Origin: Trichosporon coremiiforme
Lineage: Eukaryota > Basidiomycota > Tremellomycetes > Trichosporonales > Trichosporonaceae
Direction: 5' to 3'
DNA: 64,000 nt
NCBI GenBank assembly: GCA_039545355.1
Contig: BCJJ01000023.1
Coordinates: 714,397-778,396 of the forward strand
In this document: piece after piece, positions 36,372-46,500 of the stretch
Layout of the letters: the number at the start of each line of letters is the position of its first letter
How positions within the stretch are numbered: the stretch's first letter is position 1
Notes under the pieces: model-generated
The model's database searches: none
Told to the model about the DNA's origin: nothing
The model's input: only the letters and a program-made list of their open reading frames with translations
Program-made: the position numbers and the translations under genes

Positions 36372-36852
36372 ATAGATTTCATTGTTGGGATATGCACATG
36401 TAGAATCACTATAGACTTGAACAATAGCGACTGAACACTCCTTGCCGGCTGAAGCGATTGGGGGAGCAACCTGGGAGACGGTGGGCTGGACGAAGCTGCG
36501 TGACATTCGCCAGTTGCCCGGTTGACAGCCAACGTGTTCAGTACAGAATTTCGATAGACTCCATTGTGCAGCTACGCGTGATTCTGATTCTTGGATACAT
36601 GCTTTCAGACTGTTCTTCTTTTGACTTGTGGCTTGTTGGCTCGATGCAGGGAGACCAAGACAGACAACTATTCGACTTAATTACTACATACCGCATGGCA
36701 ACCATGCGTTCAGCTAATGCCGCGTGCGTGCTTCATTGCTCTTCGTGTCTAGGACTACCCTCCCTCGGAGACGGATAGTCATGGCGTGAGAGGGAGGGGA
36801 GAATGGAAAGGAGAGGGGACTCTGATGGCCCGCTCGGCGCTGCGCGCCTCGC
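36372..36852. other. intergenic, convergent 3' ends
   Basis: Tail-to-tail spacer of 481 bases between UTP25 and HSP78. It is more AT-rich than the genes (tgattctgattcttggatac, ttcgacttaattactacata). No gene or repeat recognised. Confidence 0.5.
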
Positions 36853-39411
36853 TTAAGGGAGCTGACCCGCCTTCTCGATTGCGTCCTTTGACTTCTTGGC
36901 GTCGTCGTCGACCTTCTTCTTCGCCTCGATGTCGGCGAGGGGCGCGTTCGGGTCCGGCTTGGCCGTGAAGCTGAGCTCGTTGCTGTCCTTGCCGTCCTCG
37001 GTCTTGACCGTGTCGATAGTGACGATCTCACCGTCCTTGATCTCGCCGTTGAGCATGCGGAGCGCGAGCGGGTTGGCGACCTTGTCGCGCACCATGCGCT
37101 GGACGGCACGCGCGCCATAGCGGTCCGAGTAGCCCTTTGTCGCGAGCCACTCGCGCGCGGCCTTGGTCACGTCGAGCTTGATGTGCTTGTCGGCGAGGCG
37201 GCCCTGGACCTCGCCGAGACGCAGGTTGACAATGTCTTCGATGACGCTGGGCGGGAGCTTGTTGAACACGACAAGCTCGTCGAGACGGTTGATCAGCTCG
37301 GGCTTGAAGAACTTGTTCACGTCCTTGAGCACCTGCGCCTTGGCGCTGTCGCTGACGGATCCGTCGGGTTTCATCGCTCCAGGCTCGTACAGCGCCTCAG
37401 CACCGAGGTTGGACGTGAGCGCGATGATCGTGTTGCGGAAGTTGACAACGCGGCCCTGGCCGTCGGTCAGCTGGCCCTCCTCGAGGATCTGGAGGAGAAT
37501 GTTGGCGACGTCCGGGTGCGCCTTCTCGATCTCGTCAAAGACGATGACAGTGTACGGCCGGCGGCGCACAGCCTCGGTCAGCTGACCGCCCTCCTCGTAT
37601 CCGACGAAGCCGGGGGTGGCACCGACGAGACGCGAGATAGTGTGCTTGTCGTGGAACTCGGACATGTTGATCTGGATGATGGCCTTCTTCTCGTCGTCGA
37701 AGAGGAACTCGGCGACGGCCTTGGTGAGCTCGGTCTTTCCGACACCGGTCGGGCCGAGGAAGAGGAAGGACGCGAGCGGGCGCTTCGGGCTCTGCAGACC
37801 GGCACGAGACAGGCGAATCGCGTTCGCGACAGCCTTGATCGCCTCGTCCTGGCCGACGACGCGCGTCTTGAGGCACTCCTCCATGTTGATGAGGCGCTCG
37901 CGCTCGCCTTGCATCAGCTGCGTGACGGGGATGCCAGTCGCCTTGGACACGACGGCGGCAATGTCCTCGGTCGTGACCTTGTCCTTGACGACGAGGTCGC
38001 CGCCCTTCTTCGTCTCGGCCTCGAGTTCGGCCTCAACCTTGGGCAGGCGAGCCTGCAGGTCCGGAATGACCGAGAAGCGCACCTTGGACGCTTTTTCGAG
38101 GTCGCCATTACGCTGCGCGTTCTCGAGCTCGATCTTGGCGTACTCGAGCTGCTCCTTGATCTGGCGGATCTCACCAACACGGGAGCGCTCGGCGTTCCAC
38201 ACCTTGGTGATCGCGGCCTGCTTCTTGCGGTCCTTCTCGAGCTCCTTCTGAATCTGCTCCTTGCGCTTGACAGCGTACGGGTCCTTGTCCTCCTTGAGCG
38301 AGCGCTCCTCCATCTCCAGGTTCATGATGCGCTGATCAACGTCCTCGAGCTCCTTCGGGCGCGACTCCTGCGCAATCTTAAGCGAAGAGCACGCCTCGTC
38401 GAGCAGATCGATAGCCTTGTCGGGAAGGTAGCGGTCGGTGATGTAGCGGTCCGAATAGACGGCGCACGAGACGAGCGCGGCGTCGCTGATCTGCACACCG
38501 AAGTGCGCCTCGTAACGCGACTTGATACCACGGAGGATGGAAACGGTCTCGCTGATGGTCGGCTCGGGAACGTACACCTGCTGGAAACGACGTTGGAGCG
38601 CCGGGTCCTTCTCAATGTACTTGCGGTACTCATCGAGGGTCGTCGCACCGATCAGCTGGAGGCCACGCGCGAGCGCGGGCTTGAGCATGTTGCCGGCGTC
38701 GACCGAGCCCTCCGTCTTTCCGAGGTTCATGATGGTATGCAGCTCATCGATGAAGCAGATCGTCGAGTCCGAGTTGTTTTCGATGTCCTTCATGAGGTCC
38801 TTGAACTTCTTCTCGAACTCGCCGCGGACGCCGGTGCCGGCAATGAGACCACCGACGTCGATGACGAGCAAACGCTTACCCTGGAGGGATTCGGGAACCT
38901 CGTTGTTCACGATGCGCTCTGCGAGGCCCTCGACGACAGCCGTCTTACCGACACCCGGGAGACCGAGGAGGACGGGGTTGTTCTTCGTACGCCGGGAGAG
39001 AACGGTGATCATGCGCCTGATGACATCGTCACGTCCAATGACCGGGTCGAGCTTGCCCTCGCGCGCCATCTGCGTCAGGTCGATCGAGTGCTGCTCCAGC
39101 GTCGACTTCTTCTCGCCGCCCTCCTCCTCGCCAGGCGCCTGCTGCGGGTACTTCGGGAAACCACCTCCGGGGGGCATCTGACCTCCGGGAGGGAAGCCGC
39201 CCATACCGCCGCCGCCACCGCCGAAGCCGCCCATGCCACCTCCGGGCCCAAAGGAGAAACCGAACGGGAACTGCGGCGGCCGTCCCTGGTAGTGTCGGAC
39301 GGCCATGGCAGCGGTGGTAGGAAGGGCGATCGCCCGCGGGTTCGTGGCCTTGGCCCGCATGGCCGCACGCAGCGGCGCCGATGTCGGTCTTAATCTTGTG
39401 ATTGTCGACAT
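36853..39411 (-). CDS. HSP78: mitochondrial ClpB-type disaggregase Hsp78
   Basis: Single-exon gene, 852 residues. Hsp78 is the matrix AAA+ disaggregase that cooperates with mitochondrial Hsp70. An Arg/Ala presequence (MSTITRLRPTSAPLRAAMRA) leads to a Gly/Met/Pro-rich linker (GGGMGGFGGGGGGMGGFPPG), then EQHSIDLTQMAREGKLDPVI. AAA domain 1 has Walker A GLPGVGKTAVVEG and Walker B TICFIDELHT; the coiled M domain spans about 330-480 (DRKKQAAITKVWNAERSRVG). AAA domain 2 has VVGQDEAIKAVANAI, Walker A GPTGVGKTELTKA, Walker B VIVFDEIEKAHPDV, sensor 1 IALTSNLGAEA and sensor 2 GYSDRYGARAVQRMVRDKV. As in other Hsp78 proteins, the ClpB N-domain is missing. The Gly/Met-rich linker is longer than usual. A large plus-strand ORF across it is antisense noise. 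The TG-rich leader lies just upstream. Confidence 0.97.
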   Translation of the reverse strand: MSTITRLRPTSAPLRAAMRAKATNPRAIALPTTAAMAVRHYQGRPPQFPFGFSFGPGGGMGGFGGGGGGMGGFPPGGQMPPGGGFPKYPQQAPGEEEGGEKKSTLEQHSIDLTQMAREGKLDPVIGRDDVIRRMITVLSRRTKNNPVLLGLPGVGKTAVVEGLAERIVNNEVPESLQGKRLLVIDVGGLIAGTGVRGEFEKKFKDLMKDIENNSDSTICFIDELHTIMNLGKTEGSVDAGNMLKPALARGLQLIGATTLDEYRKYIEKDPALQRRFQQVYVPEPTISETVSILRGIKSRYEAHFGVQISDAALVSCAVYSDRYITDRYLPDKAIDLLDEACSSLKIAQESRPKELEDVDQRIMNLEMEERSLKEDKDPYAVKRKEQIQKELEKDRKKQAAITKVWNAERSRVGEIRQIKEQLEYAKIELENAQRNGDLEKASKVRFSVIPDLQARLPKVEAELEAETKKGGDLVVKDKVTTEDIAAVVSKATGIPVTQLMQGERERLINMEECLKTRVVGQDEAIKAVANAIRLSRAGLQSPKRPLASFLFLGPTGVGKTELTKAVAEFLFDDEKKAIIQINMSEFHDKHTISRLVGATPGFVGYEEGGQLTEAVRRRPYTVIVFDEIEKAHPDVANILLQILEEGQLTDGQGRVVNFRNTIIALTSNLGAEALYEPGAMKPDGSVSDSAKAQVLKDVNKFFKPELINRLDELVVFNKLPPSVIEDIVNLRLGEVQGRLADKHIKLDVTKAAREWLATKGYSDRYGARAVQRMVRDKVANPLALRMLNGEIKDGEIVTIDTVKTEDGKDSNELSFTAKPDPNAPLADIEAKKKVDDDAKKSKDAIEKAGQLP

Positions 39412-39416
39412 TGTTT

Positions 39417-39452
39417 TGTGTGTGTGTGTGTCGAGTGGTGTGTGTGTGTGAG
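39417..39452. repeat. TG dinucleotide repeat in HSP78 leader
   Basis: Two (TG)n blocks separated by TCGAGTGG lie immediately upstream of the HSP78 ATG, probably inside the 5' leader. Confidence 0.8.
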
Positions 39453-39701
39453 TGGTAGGGGTAGAACTGGGACAGTTCTGTTTCTTCTGTCTGCTTAAAA
39501 GTGGAAACGTGCAGAGGAAAGGGAAGAAAGGAAATGCTCGGAAACCCGCACCTCGGTGATGATATAGGTGAGAAGCGACAGTGCCAGAGTGATATCAGCG
39601 GTTCTGGGTGGCTCTACGCGAGAGCAAATAAGTTGCTATTGGCCTCACCTCGAGGGAGTAATGCACGATGACGAACCGTATAGTGTTCTCGTGGAACACT
39701 C

Positions 39702-39709
39702 GAAAGTTC
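39702..39709. promoter_or_regulatory. possible heat-shock element half-pair
   Basis: GAAAGTTC fits GAAnnTTC, two inverted heat-shock-factor units, about 290 bp upstream of the HSP78 start; nearby GTTCT and GGAAC words are out of phase with it. Two units occur often by chance, so this is a weak call made only because of the gene it precedes. Confidence 0.25.
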
Positions 39710-40279
39710 CAGCTCACTGGGGATAATGCTCGGGTAATCTGGGGTCTCCGCGATAATCAGGGTTCCCGACATGACGTCGCTCACAGTGCGGCTCTCCCTT
39801 GCGTCCGACGCCTCATTCCACACCCATCGATCCTCTTCCAAGCTTCGGTCACTGCGTCCTGCGGAGCAGAGAATTCCCCCTAGCCAATCCCCGATGCTAC
39901 CTCCGTCCACCCATCTCCGAGGTCGCTCGGCTAGTAAACGAGCGGTCCAAGCCACTCTCCGATCCGGTCCGGCCCCGCACTGTGTGCTGTATGCACATGC
40001 AGAATCACATGTCTAAAAATAAGATGCCCCGCCGCCACTGACGCTGTGAGTCTGGAATCTGCAGAAGCGAGGTCCCGCCTCACTGATCTGCGATGATTTG
40101 CACGACCAGCAGCAATTCCGAGCACGGTGAGTGGCAAACGAGCGCACAGAGATACAGATGGAAACCCCTTGAAAATCTAACATCGCTGTGGCACCGATCG
40201 CGCGTTCGCGGCTCGGACCTCGAGTCCGAGGCCGAACGCCGGCGCCTGCTCCAGCCCGAACCCTCAGTCCAACGCCTAC

Positions 40280-40770
40280 GCGTTCTGCACGTAGTAGTGT
40301 AGTAGTCGAAGCTGTAGTCCTTGGGACACTTGGTGTAGCTGAATTTGCCGTTCGTGTCGAGGGCTTTGACGTCCTTACCGCCGCGCTTGACCGTGACCTT
40401 GATTGCGCCCTCGGCGCTCGCCACCACTATCTTGTTCATGCCCTTCTCGAACTTGAACGTCGCCTTGTTCCCCCCACTCTTGAATGTGACCTCGGAAGGC
40501 TCCGCAAGAAACACGAGCGCGTACGCGTTGTCGTCGGTCCAGTCGACGTGGTCGGGGCGTGGGTTCGTCGGCGCAGTCGGCTTTGCGTTCTTGGGATGCG
40601 GGCGGGACCAGACCCAGATCTGGTCGTTGGGGGCGGGGAACGAGCCCTTCGTCCACACCTCGGCGTAGTACTTGGTCAGGCTCGAAAGGCCGGTGTGCAG
40701 CATGTTGTCGTCGGTCCAGCCTTGCGACTTGGGCTGGTCCTGCGCGTCGGCCGGCTGTGCGACGTAGGAT
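40280..40770 (-). pseudogene. C-terminal fragment of GH71 alpha-1,3-glucanase
   Basis: Minus-strand reading frame containing only the C-terminal part of a glycoside hydrolase family 71 mutanase, an enzyme that cleaves cell-wall alpha-1,3-glucan. Recognisable segments are SQGWTDDNMLHTGLSSLTKY, YYAEVWTKGSFPAPNDQIWV, WSRPHPKNAKPTAPTNPRPD and the beta-rich module DDNAYALVFLAEPSEVTF plus ATFKFEKGMNKIVV. The catalytic TIM barrel is absent: going upstream on the minus strand, similarity stops near 40765 where plus-strand retroelement coding begins. At the other end the frame reads past the likely natural end (FDYYTTT) into Arg/Ser-rich nonsense to 40080, suggesting a lost stop or small frameshift. 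It has no start codon of its own and is almost certainly inactive. Confidence 0.8.
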
Positions 40771-41089
40771 GCGGCCGTCGGCGAAGCTCTCCGAACACTT
40801 CGTGGGGCCGTTCCGAGTGGCGGAAATCATCAACGAGAACGCGGTGCGACTGGATCTCCCAACGACATGGGGCATACACCCCTCCTTCAACGTCGACAAG
40901 CTGAAGCCTTACTCGGTTACCCCGCCGTCGGACGGGACTCCGGCGCCGCCGCTCGCCCCTCCCGATGTTCAGAAACCGGCCTCCGTGTCGTTCAAACAGA
41001 GGGTACGCGGTCAACTCCAGTACCATGTCCACTGGCATGACAGCAACACCTCCTGGGAGACGGACACGACCATGGCAACCGTGAGTTGA
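40771..41089 (+). mobile_element. Ty3/gypsy chromovirus remnant: integrase C-terminus and chromodomain
   Basis: Plus-strand frame starting abruptly at RPSAKLSEHFVGPFRVAEII. The block LSEHFVGPFRVAE...AVRLDLP, then IHPSFNVDKLKPY, is the GPF/Y module at the end of Ty3/gypsy integrases. After a Pro-rich linker comes QLQYHVHWHDSNTSWETD, the hallmark of a chromodomain (YxVxW.....TWE), and the frame ends at TGA 41087-41089. Reverse transcriptase, RNase H and the integrase catalytic core are absent, so it is a 5'-truncated copy. It abuts the GH71 fragment head to head with essentially no spacer. The following 250 bases may be 3' untranslated or LTR sequence. Chromodomain elements are typical of basidiomycete heterochromatin. 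Confidence 0.88.
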
Positions 41090-41354
41090 TGGCCGCGCGT
41101 CCGGGACGCTTTCCGAACCCCCCGTGCACTGGCGCCGACCTCGGACGTCCCCCTGGAAGGGCTGGGTGCTGGTACCGGAGGACGGCATCGTGGAGCTCCC
41201 GTCCGCGCATTAGCAGGATGGCGGCAATGCGCCCCGCATGGGACGGAGGACCTTACGGGGCCGAGGCAGCAGATACCCCCTACACGCTGCAGATACCTTG
41301 TAAGCACATTCATCCCCTATACCCTTACTTCTACCTCATACACGCCTTCATTTC
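41090..41354. other. sequence downstream of chromovirus fragment
   Basis: Possible 3' flank or partial LTR of the Ty3/gypsy remnant. No second LTR copy was found by eye within the window to confirm it. The last 80 bases are C/T-rich and run into the 3' end of the minus-strand gene. Confidence 0.4.
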
Positions 41355-42514
41355 CTAAATCCCTTTTTTCTTCTTCCTTCTCTTCTTGTCTGCCACCGTC
41401 CTCCTTCTCTTCTTCTTCTTCTCTCCCTCCCGGGCAGCTACCACCACCTCACAGCGCTCGGCAGAACCATCATCGGAGGACGGACCGCTGGACGCGTGCG
41501 GGACGCGTTGACGCGCCACCTGCGCCGCCCGTGCAGCCTGGGTCGATAGGCCCGGGCCTGCCGCCGTGAGGCGGCCTCCCGCCTTGTCGAAGTGCAGCGC
41601 CGCCAGCACGGTGTCTAGATCGTGGGTGGTCACGCCACCCGCCGCCTCCGACCCCGACTTCGGCTTACCGCGGACAAGCGACGCGGCGACCATAGTCCCA
41701 GCAGTGTGCGCGGCCTTCAGGGCACCGGCGCGACCTTCCGCGAACTTGGTGACCAGCTCTGCGGACCGCCGATCGAAGGAGTCGCCCTCACGCGCATAGA
41801 TCGCGTTGAGGTCGCGGATGTACGCTACGACGGCGGCGACGGCCTGTGGGTCAGCACGCACCGGCACCGGCACCCACCTCCGCCAGCTCCGTGCGTTGTT
41901 TCTCTCCGAGGGACAGGGCACCCTTAGGCGCACGTGCGTGCGCCGTGCGGGCACCGCAACCCTTGCTGTCGCGGACGCCGACAAGGCACCTGTCGTCAGC
42001 GGGGTGCGCCTCTGCACTCACGGCGTAAGGCTCATGGCGTACGGAACGTAGTCGTCGTCGAGGGCCTCGCGCCCCGAACCACTGTCGTACCACTCGCCCA
42101 GAACGGTTGCCAGGTCCACGGCGGACTTTCGGGAACCGCCGGACCGGACACCGACGACATGGACGCAAGGCTCGTTGTGACGGCGCGAGGCCTCACAACC
42201 ACCCTCCAGCGCGACGGCCAGGGCGACTTGGTCGGCATGTTCGGCAAGGAGGCGGGCGGGCCGGCCGTACTGGCGCTCGTGGTTGGCACGGCCAGCCTGC
42301 TCGGCTGACGCGCGGCGCATCTCCAGCTCCTCTAAAAGGGCCTGCGCGTCAGCGGACGCACCTCCGACGGACCCATCGCGACCTCCTCATCGTCGGTGCA
42401 TACGAGCGCGAGGGATACACCCTCGACGAAGTGCTGCGCCTGCGCGCCGGACGAGGCTCCGACGGACGCGGCGGGCGACGGCGGCACGACCGCTGCGGAG
42501 CGGTTACCGGACAT
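41355..42514 (-). CDS. unrecognised spliced gene with basic C-terminal tail
   Basis: Three overlapping minus-strand ORFs become one protein once short introns are removed. Exon 1 starts at ATG 42514 (MSGNRSAAVVPPSPAAS). Exon 2 is 42341-42022 (ALLEELEMRRASAEQAGRAN... to DDDYVPYAMSLTP). A 32-nt intron (42021-41990, GTGAGT...CTGACGACAG) joins exon 3, 41989-41878 (CLVGVRDSKGCG... to GEKQRTELAE), and a 34-nt intron (41877-41844, GTGGGT...CTGACCCACAG) joins exon 4, 41843-41355 (AVAAVVAYIRDLNAIYAREG...). All phases agree. The protein is about 350 residues, Ala/Arg/Glu-rich and probably helical, and ends in a Lys/Arg tail (KKKKRRRTVADKKRRKKKKG) like a nuclear or nucleic-acid-binding signal. The first intron's donor is uncertain (41 nt from GTCGCG or 20 nt from GTGCGT). 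No family was recognised; its place beside a chromovirus remnant makes a mobile-element origin possible. Confidence 0.6.
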
Positions 42515-43536
42515 GGCTGGCAGACTGTGCGAACGATGGGGAAGACCCCTCGAGGGTTCTGATGTCGGAAACCTCGAAGACAGTCGCGCACGGACACGGA
42601 CGTCGAGGTGTACTGAGTGGCCAAAATCTTTAGTCGGTCCCTCCACTTAACGATAACCGGGCATCTGATCTGGCGAGAGGAAGAGACTGGGGGAATGAGC
42701 CGAGCCGGGCAGGGCAGTCGCAGAACGGAAGCTGTGGACTCTAGATCTTCAGAGCCGCTCCATATCTGTTATCAGCTATCCAATCAAGACCTCAAGAGCA
42801 TCCTACGTCGTCGCCCGGGTCGATGGTAGCCCTCAGAGTCTAGCCTGCGCAGTGCAACTTATCCCGTTGCCGCTCACCTTGAGCGCCTTCGAACACTGCG
42901 AAAGGCAAGCGACGCGTTTCCGACTGTCGGACTAATGGTGACACCAGGAGCGACAACCGGACAACCCCGTCCTGGCGAGCTGGTCTGTGCAGACGTGCAG
43001 AACTGCAGCCCTCCGCACCATCGACACGCCCACGCACACACGTGGCCGCACATGAACCCCCTCTCCTTACTCCCATGCTCCTTGCACATTAGAAGCAAGC
43101 CAACGGCAGGCACGGTCATTCCACAACTTTGACGCGCCTCGTGCGCCCTGTGGTCCAACGCTCTTGCCTTCTGCGGAAGAAGCCTGCGCCCCACGCCCCC
43201 ACAAGATCGCGGTGCGTCCGGGACGTCACTGTATTGTCCGTGTGTCAAACGCTTAGCACAGGCTGCAAGCGTATCACCACGCAGATCCAGCACCCAGCGC
43301 CCCTACACTTCGCCGATCACCCCCTTTGCCTTCCCCCTCCCACACTCACGACGAGTACATGTCTCAACTCACCACCCGCCTTCCTTTCTCACATCTTCAC
43401 TGTCACCCATCTCTCTCAACCTCTCCTCTCCGACCCACGCTCGTCGCGACAAGTCAGCTAATCCACCACGGCCGCGGCGTACTTCTCGTCGTCGCGTCGA
43501 GGCTGATTGCGCGGCCCCGTCCGCCAACCGCGCAGC
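42515..43536. other. 1-kb divergent intergenic region
   Basis: Between the unrecognised gene (-) and the RdRP gene (+). The last 250 bases are pyrimidine-rich (CCCCCTTTGCCTTCCCCCTC, CTCTCTCAACCTCTCCTCTC), consistent with the RdRP promoter and leader. No further gene recognised. Confidence 0.5.
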
Positions 43537-46500
43537 ATGACTATGTCATCTCTGGCCCAGCGGCCGAGAAAAGAGTATGGCAAAGACCCTGACGTGGACA
43601 ATCTTCTCGCCGAACAACTCTCGACAGCGTTCGCAGGATCTAACAACAGCGGTTCCAATGGTACATCCCGCTCCAACAACGCCAACCGTGGTGGGCGCCC
43701 GTCCTTCCCTGTAGGACCCTCGCATCCGCCCGCTCGATTTCCAAAGGGGAAACAGTTCTACTCCACCCCCCAAGGAGGCGACGACGTCGCTAAGTGGCAA
43801 TTTTGGCCCAAGGGTATGTGGCTTGGTTCCCTCACCGGATCGGAGTTCACGCGGGTAAGTACATGCAGTTTCGCGCATAGAAGCAGCTGCTGATGGCGCC
43901 CAGTTGTTCGGCGGTTCCTGTGAATTTGGTCCAGACCAAAACCGACGCGGGCACGGCTACTCCCTCCTCGCCTTCGATTTCGATCGTGAGCTTCTTGTGA
44001 TGAGAACTCTCTTTCAGCTTCCCCAAGAGAAGCTCCCGCCCGCTTTTACCCCCCTCGATGCGACCCTCCGTTTCAGCGACATCAGCCGCCGCGGTATCCA
44101 CGTCATCGAGGAAAAGAGGGGCGCACTTCGGCGGGTCGTTGTGACTGTCAGTTTGCAGCGCCCTCCCAAATTCAGTGTCAAGTTCGACCAGGACCGCCGT
44201 GACCGAAACGGAGAGCGCGTGTACAAGCGCCGCGCCACACTTATGGACTTTGTCCTCTGCGATGTGGTGAGTTTGACCATTCGTTTCTCAGCTGACTCAC
44301 AAGGCGGAAAGTCGAGCTGGTGTGCTTAGAGCCATTCCTGAAGGTCCAGCGGCGAACCCTACCTTCTGGAACACCTACCGCTGGGAGTTTGAGCTCCGTA
44401 ATGACGAGTTTACACGATTTCGTCAGTGCTCTAATCGCTTGCAGAGGCTTGCACAGGAAGACCCCGAAATCGACCTTCTGTCACTGAACCAGCGCGAGTG
44501 GACGCGGACCCGCAAGCTGCATTCTGAGTGGATCGTGCCAGATCTTCGACGCCTCGACTTCGCAAGTCGGGCTCTTGTGGAGGGTTTGATCGGTCACGGT
44601 ATCATCCGCCCTATTGACGTCTCGGATCTGCTTTCGGCTCTCGACGTGTTCGCGAAGGCTCTGCCATTCCGCCAGCGTCTCTTGACTAATCTGTTCGCGG
44701 AGGAGAGAGTGAGAAATGTCCACTTGTTGATCAACAGTGAGTTGTGACAACATCAAGGGCTAACCCCAGTCCGAGCGGCCGCGCTGCGTCGTGGAGAGTT
44801 TCCTGTCTCCAAGCATCTCGTACTCATCCGTACGGTCACAGTCACTCCGACCAGAGTCCTGGTCGGCCCTCCTCAGCCTGAGACGAGCAACTCAGTCACT
44901 CGTCGCTACGCTGACAAGCTTGATGCTGTCATCCGTGTCCACTTCACGGATGAGGGCGAACGTCTCAACATCCAGAAGTTCACCAAGCTCGCGGATGACC
45001 TGTGTCCTGAGGAGGGGCTGATGGCGCGCGTCCGCAGGGCGTTGCGGTATGGCATCGAAGTCGCCGGGTGCCGGTACTACCCGGTTGCTTCATCAGGTAG
45101 CCAGCAGAAGGACCACAACATGTGGTTCATCGACCACACGGTGATCGACCGCCCGGAGCTCTCGCGCTGGATGGGCCAAGTGAAGGAACAAGTCGTCGCC
45201 AAGCATGCTGCCCGTCTTGGTCTTGTGAGTCCGATTCTGAGGATTCAAGGCGATCTAACGCCTCCAGCCTTTTAGCGCCAGTCGAGCCGTTACTCTCAAG
45301 GTGATGGTTTCTGAGCTCGCCGACGTCTATCGCAACGGACACTGTTTCACGGACGGCTGTGGCGTGGCCGGTATCGAAGTCATGCGGCAAGCGGCGAAGA
45401 GCATGGGCAGCAAGCGGAAGATCGGTGATGCCCCGTCCGCGCTGCAGTTTCGCCTGGGGCGAGTACATACTATGTGGAAGAGCTAACATCTCCAGAGGAG
45501 CCAAAGGCGTCCTGACTTTTTGGCCCGGCATGGTCGGCGACAACGAGATTCTCATGCGGCCTTCTCAGATCAAGTTCGAGAGCCGATTGAAGGAGTTGAA
45601 TGTCGTACGGGTAAGTCGACGGCTTCTGAATGCTTCGGTGCTGACGGATCAGATTGCCAAGTACCAAGCGGCGTTTCTGAACCGACAGTTCATCAATATC
45701 ATGTCCGCATGCGGAATTCCAGACGAGCTCTTCGAGCAGCTGTTCGTTGAAGCAACACAAGCCATCGAAGGTCTCCCTGACCGTGCCATCTCGCGCGACC
45801 TGACGAAGGACGACCTTGTCCTTTTCCAGCAGTTTACAGAATTTCCTCTGGTTCAAGTCATAGATGCTGGCTTCGCCCGAAACCCGATGATCCAAGACCT
45901 CGCGCGACTGGTGCAGGCCCGGGCTCTCCAAGACCTCAAGTGGCGCGCTCGAGTGAAACTCAACATGGGAGTTTATCTCATAGGAGTTGCTGACGAAACG
46001 GGGTTGCTGAAGGAGGGCGAGGTCTTCGTCCAGTACCAGGTCACCGAGACCGATGAGCCGGTAGTTGTGACCGGCCCTGTCGTCGTTTGTCGCGCGCCGG
46101 CTCTGCACCCAGGGGACGTTCGAACTGCGAGGGCAGTCTGCCACCCGCAACTGCGACACCTCAAAAACGTAGTGGTGTTCAGCATTAAGGGGGCGCGACC
46201 CCTTCCAAACATGTGAGTGATCGCAAAGAGAAAAGGATACTGACGTTCAGGCTGGGCGGTGGCGACCTGGATGGTGATGGTAAGATCAGACGACGCTGAT
46301 CCCGCTGACGAAAACAGACTTCACGGTCATCTGGGATCAACGCTTCGTGGATCCTCTGCGAATGCATAGCCCCATGGACTACGTCGCCCTTCCGCCTAAA
46401 AAGGCCCAAGAAGTGACCCAGTATGACCTGAACGAGTGGTTCGTTCAGTACATTCTCGTAAGGTTCTGAGCTTTGTCGACAAGCTAACATCAGAACGATA

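Larger units (their letters stand above)
39412..40279. other. HSP78 upstream region and spacer to glucanase remnant
   Basis: Starts with a TG-repeat leader, followed by A-rich DNA (ggaaagggaagaaaggaaat) and the possible heat-shock element listed separately. CCCCT/AGGGA-type words occur near 39655 and 39880 but are too short to interpret. No gene is called. Confidence 0.5.

Noticed and set aside
37183..39393. 736-codon plus-strand ORF across HSP78
   Set aside because: Exact antisense of a clearly identified AAA+ gene; its Leu/Arg/Asp-rich product reflects the complement of GC-rich codons.
41355..42514. First reading as a pseudogene with three frameshifts
   Set aside because: Two of the frame changes coincide exactly with complete introns of 32 and 34 nt, so a spliced gene explains them better.
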